NCBI GenBank assembly: GCA_964644375.1 | Contig: CAZXWJ010000080.1 | Span: 1 to 16,374, forward strand | DNA from: CAYNYM01 sp964644375 | Lineage (GTDB): Bacteria; Desulfobacterota; DSM-4660; Desulfatiglandales; HGW-15 | Direction: 5' to 3' | Length of the DNA stretch: 16,374 nt | In this document: positions 13,541 to 16,374 of the stretch, in pieces | Layout: the number at the start of each line of letters is the position of its first letter | Position numbering within the stretch: the first letter of the stretch is position 1 | The notes under the pieces: generated by a model | What the model saw: the letters and a program-made list of their open reading frames with translations, nothing else | Told to the model about the DNA's origin: nothing | Database searches by the model: none | Made by a program: the position numbers and the translations under genes

Positions 13541-14470
13541 CTAACGAAGAATGTCTCTGAGTCGGGGCCATTTTCGAGTAGCTGAGCCCACAATGCCCCT
13601 GGGGAGAAACAGGACCAGGAAGACGATCATGATCCCGAGGACCAGGAGATTCATGAGGGGAAAGGTCCCCCAGATGAAATCGTCCAGACTGTACATGAAT
13701 ACGGCTCCGAGGATGGGACCGATGATGGTTCCCAACCCCCCAAACATGGAGTAGACGACGGCCTTGGTGGTGATCATTAGATTAAAGGATGTGTCCGGGT
13801 CCACGATGGCCGTGTACCAGGCCTCTATGCCGCCGGCAAGGGATGGAAAGAGGGCGGCAAGAAGCCAGGCCTTCAGGCGACAGAGCCCCACATTGATCCC
13901 CATGGCCGAGGCCGCCGCTTCATCGTCGCGCACGCATCGAAGGGCGACACCCAGTCTGGATTTCAGAAGCAGGAAAGCCACCACAACAGTAACAACCATA
14001 AGAATGACCATAAAGTAATAGCTCAGTACGGGTCTGTAGGCATGGGAAAGGGTGATGCCGAAGCTCCCCCCTGTCCATTTTTCAGGCATATTGGCGACAA
14101 CGATTCTCAACACCATGGCGCAGGAAAAATTGACAATGGAAAAGTAGATCCCTCTGAGACGAAGGGTCGGGGCGAAAAGGAGGGCCAGGATGACGCCGGC
14201 CAGTCCGGAACCCAGAATGCACAGGGGGATCGGCACTTGAAACCGGCTCCAGAGGATGGCCGTCATGTAAGTGCCCACGCCGTAGAACATGACGAAGCCG
14301 AAGGGCAGATACCCGACGAATCCATAGATCATGTTGAAGGAACTGGCGAGGGTGATCCAGAAGAGCATGTAGAAGATAAAGGCGTTCGATACCGCAATTT
14401 TTGGTACGAGCACAAAAAAGAGCAGGGCCAGAGCGGCAATGAGCCAGGTCGTTTTCTTGAAAAAGGCCAT
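13541..14470 (-). CDS. livM: Liv-type ABC transporter permease LivM
   Basis: This 309-residue inner-membrane protein has about nine to ten hydrophobic segments. Features are ASSFNMIYGFVGYLPFGFVM near residue 42-61, RLRGIYFSIVNF, the ATPase-docking loop RLGVALRCVRDDEAAASAMG, and the late MFGGLGTIIGPILGAVF with a LPRGIVG tail. It forms the permease heterodimer with LivH. It starts 13 nt after the glutamine-synthetase-like gene; the ribosome site (GGGAACT) is modest, so coupling is likely. That places the permease in the same transcript as the amidase and GS-family genes. Confidence 0.92.
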   Translation of the reverse strand: MAFFKKTTWLIAALALLFFVLVPKIAVSNAFIFYMLFWITLASSFNMIYGFVGYLPFGFVMFYGVGTYMTAILWSRFQVPIPLCILGSGLAGVILALLFAPTLRLRGIYFSIVNFSCAMVLRIVVANMPEKWTGGSFGITLSHAYRPVLSYYFMVILMVVTVVVAFLLLKSRLGVALRCVRDDEAAASAMGINVGLCRLKAWLLAALFPSLAGGIEAWYTAIVDPDTSFNLMITTKAVVYSMFGGLGTIIGPILGAVFMYSLDDFIWGTFPLMNLLVLGIMIVFLVLFLPRGIVGSATRKWPRLRDILR

Positions 14471-14483
14471 TCAGAGTTCCCGA

Positions 14484-15812
14484 TTAGACATCAATGTATT
14501 TTTCCAATTCCCAGGGATGAACGGTGGTGGCGAATTCCTGCGCTTCCTTTTCCTTGATTTCCAAGAATTTCTCCACCAGAGTAGTGCCCAGGGCATCCAT
14601 GATCACCTTATCGTCTTTGAGGGCCTCCAGGGCCTCCTTCAGGTTCCCCGGGAGTTCTTCGATGCCTCGCTCCCTTTTTTCCTGGGCAGAAAGGGCATAG
14701 ATGTTGTCGTTGATATAGGCAGGCGGTTCCAGGTTTCTTCTGATTCCATCGAGACCTGCGGCAAGAAGAGCTGTAAAGGCCAGATAGGGATTGCAGGAGG
14801 AATCGGGGTTCCGGGTCTCCACGCGGAGTGCCTTCCGTGATGAGGCCGGGATCCTCAGGAGGCTGGAGCGATTATTGAATCCCCAGGACACGTAGACCGG
14901 GGCCTCCCATCCTGGAACGAGTCTCTTGTATGAATTGACCGACGGGTTGGTGATTCCCGCAAGGGCTCGAGCATGGTTCAAGAGACCCGCGATGAAATGG
15001 CGCGCAATGTCGGAGAGACCTTGTTCTTTGGTCTCATCTACAAAGAGGTTGACACCCTTTCGGCTGTCTTTCAGGTTGAGATGCACGTGCATGCCGCAGC
15101 CATAGGTCCAGACAAAGGGCTTGGGCATGAAGGTGGCGATAAGACCCTTCTCGCCGGCGAAATATTTGACCACCTGGCGATAGGTCATAGTGTTGTCGGC
15201 AGTAATGAGCGCATCGCTGTGCCCGAAGGTGATCTCATGCTTGCCAACCGGCACTTCGTGGTGGTTTTTCTCCGCGGGCACGCCCATGGCATCCAGTGCC
15301 CGGCTTAGGTCCTTTCGAAATTCCGTCCCCTTATCATAGGGAGGAATTTCAAAGTATGAGGCCCGATCATGCGGCACATAGTTGCCGGCCTCATCCTTTT
15401 CCAGGAGGAAAAATTCGATCTCCGGGGCAAGGAGTAAGTCCCATCCCTCCTCGAATTCCTCTTTCATATCCTTTACAGCCCTTTTCAGGACGCCCCTGGG
15501 ATCTCCCGGAAAGGGTTCGGTGCCCTCTCCCCTATAAACATCGCAAATGAAGCGGGCCGTCCGATTTTCCTGTTTTCCCCAGGGCAGCACTCGGTAGGTG
15601 GATAGGTCGGGTTTGAGAAATAAATCACTGTCGTTCACGGGCACGTATTTGCAGGACGACCCGTCAAATCCAAGCCCATTTCTCAGGAGGGTCTCCAGGT
15701 CTCTTGCCGGGTTGATCAATTGCCGGATGGATCCGTCAATCGTGGTAAATTGGAAATTAAGAAACGTGATTTGATCATCGGCAATCCGTTTCAGTATCTC
15801 TTCCATTTTCAT
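14484..15812 (-). CDS. Glutamine synthetase family protein (GSI-alpha-like; possibly gamma-glutamylamide ligase)
   Basis: This 442-residue protein has the length of a type I-alpha glutamine synthetase, a dodecameric cytosolic enzyme that joins ammonia to glutamate with ATP. Motifs run in order: GFDGSSCKYV (48-57), metal site PEIEFFLL (130-137; Glu131, Glu133), HHEVPVGKHE with Glu186 and Glu193, GCGMHVH (238-244), NSYKRLVPGWEAPVYVSW (293-310) and VETRNPDSSCNPYLAF (331-346). Asp50 and Glu303 sit where true synthetases bind ammonium, which favours real GS activity. Two loops are atypical, VGKHE for PGQHE and TYGCG for NGSG, so an amine other than ammonia is possible. The adenylylation tyrosine motif NLYDLP is absent. 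The ATG at 15812 is chosen because AAAGGAG precedes it and it shares one base with the amidase stop (TGATG); an upstream in-frame ATG at 15857 would overlap. Confidence 0.87.
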   Translation of the reverse strand: MKMEEILKRIADDQITFLNFQFTTIDGSIRQLINPARDLETLLRNGLGFDGSSCKYVPVNDSDLFLKPDLSTYRVLPWGKQENRTARFICDVYRGEGTEPFPGDPRGVLKRAVKDMKEEFEEGWDLLLAPEIEFFLLEKDEAGNYVPHDRASYFEIPPYDKGTEFRKDLSRALDAMGVPAEKNHHEVPVGKHEITFGHSDALITADNTMTYRQVVKYFAGEKGLIATFMPKPFVWTYGCGMHVHLNLKDSRKGVNLFVDETKEQGLSDIARHFIAGLLNHARALAGITNPSVNSYKRLVPGWEAPVYVSWGFNNRSSLLRIPASSRKALRVETRNPDSSCNPYLAFTALLAAGLDGIRRNLEPPAYINDNIYALSAQEKRERGIEELPGNLKEALEALKDDKVIMDALGTTLVEKFLEIKEKEAQEFATTVHPWELEKYIDV

Positions 15813-16374
15813 CAATTCTCCTTTTGGTCTAATAATAGAAGCGTCTGCAATAGACATTGGGCCCCTTTTAACAGGGCCTCGTTATCCGTCCATTCCTCGG
15901 GGCAGTGACTGAGCCCCCCTTTGCAGGGAACGAAAATCATTCCGGATCGCGCCAGGTCGTTCATGTGGGCGGCATCATGACCGGCCATGCTGACGAGTTC
16001 GAGGGTACCAAACCCCAGGAGGTCGGAGGCCTCCCTGATAGCTCTCTTGAGGTCGGAGGAGAAGATCGTGGGCTTGGTATCGTAGCGGAGGTTGCGATCG
16101 ACCTGAATATCGCGTCTTTCCCGGATCCGAGAGCTTGCTTCTGTAACGGCATCGGTTATTTTCTTGATGCTTTCCGGGTAGTAGCTCCTGATCTCCGCAT
16201 CCATCTCCACCCGTTCGGGGGTAATATTTATCGAGTTGGGGAAGACCTGGAGGTGTCCTACCGTGGCCACGGCCTTGCCCCTCTCTTCCCGGGCGGCCCG
16301 CTCAAGGGCAAGAATCAGCTCGGATGCGGCACAGAGGGCGTCCCGGCGTTTGTCCATGGGGGTCGTGCCGCAGT
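15812..16374 (-). CDS. M20-family amidase (AllC/HyuC type: N-carbamoyl-amino-acid hydrolase or relative), C-terminal part
   Basis: The gene enters from the right edge; about 187 codons to the stop are visible. The first residues seen, GTTPMDKRRDAL, are the conserved end of the dimerisation-domain motif of the M20C hydrolases, so the ATG at 16357 is internal. Further down, MAGHDAAHM and FVPCKGGLSHCPEEW contain the active-site and zinc-binding histidines of this family. Members hydrolyse N-carbamoyl amino acids, beta-ureidopropionate, allantoate or related C-N bonds with two metal ions, usually releasing ammonia. The substrate cannot be assigned without the N-terminal half. It is directly coupled to the GS-family gene, which fits ammonia release followed by capture. 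Confidence 0.88.
   Translation of the reverse strand, partial: CGTTPMDKRRDALCAASELILALERAAREERGKAVATVGHLQVFPNSINITPERVEMDAEIRSYYPESIKKITDAVTEASSRIRERRDIQVDRNLRYDTKPTIFSSDLKRAIREASDLLGFGTLELVSMAGHDAAHMNDLARSGMIFVPCKGGLSHCPEEWTDNEALLKGAQCLLQTLLLLDQKEN

Noticed and set aside
15813..15857. Upstream in-frame ATG at 15857 as the start of the GS-family protein
   Set aside because: It would overlap the amidase gene by 46 nt and lacks a good ribosome site, whereas the ATG at 15812 has AAAGGAG and a TGATG junction.
1..16374. CRISPR array, tRNA, rRNA, phage or toxin-antitoxin module
   Set aside because: No regularly spaced direct repeats, cloverleaf sequences, integrase or toxin-type ORFs were seen on either strand.

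Overview
The window looks like a chromosomal segment of an anaerobic Desulfobacterota-type bacterium (the former Deltaproteobacteria). This rests on family content: a small siroheme sulfite reductase, two small proteins that resemble families I recall from that group, a MITE whose spurious translation is familiar from those genomes, and moderately GC-rich coding sequence. The genus cannot be named. No phage, plasmid, CRISPR, rRNA or tRNA signal was seen.

Left part (1-2995). A partial small sulfite reductase gene runs off the left edge on the minus strand, with a good sigma-70-type promoter and a leader of about 110 nt. After a geneless stretch, a YbgC/4-hydroxybenzoyl-CoA-type thioesterase with its own near-consensus promoter reads right. 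It converges on a GAF(DUF484-like)-GGDEF diguanylate cyclase across a hairpin-rich gap. A tiny basic ORF with a very strong ribosome binding site lies divergently just upstream of the cyclase.

Middle (2996-5896). An AhpF-like fusion of two thioredoxin folds to a thioredoxin reductase is read leftward from a recognisable promoter. The next 700 bp hold no convincing gene: an orphan promoter and a roughly 150-bp MITE-like inverted repeat. Two overlapping small genes follow, both with near-perfect Shine-Dalgarno sequences. One may be a shortened member of a small deltaproteobacterial family; the other is rich in [DE]RR motifs.

Right part (5897-16374). Everything is on the minus strand and may form one or a few long transcription units. 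In order of transcription: an M20-family amidase of the AllC/HyuC type (its start is outside the window), a glutamine-synthetase-family enzyme translationally coupled to it (TGATG), LivM, LivH, LivG, LivF (LivG/LivF joined by TAATG), a periplasmic substrate-binding protein, a MmgE/PrpD-family enzyme, a decayed aldo/keto reductase, a sugar-phosphate nucleotidyltransferase and an SDR-type L-threonine dehydrogenase. The first seven suggest import and breakdown of a nitrogen compound: uptake by the ABC system, amide or carbamoyl hydrolysis, and ammonia (or amine) capture by the GS-family enzyme. That functional link is inference.

The most notable observations are the aldo/keto reductase remnant, whose surviving stop codon still overlaps the next gene's start (ATGA); the GS/M20/Liv/PrpD cluster; the small-protein pair; and the MITE lying downstream of an orphan promoter. 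I did not find a clearly new defence or mobile system.
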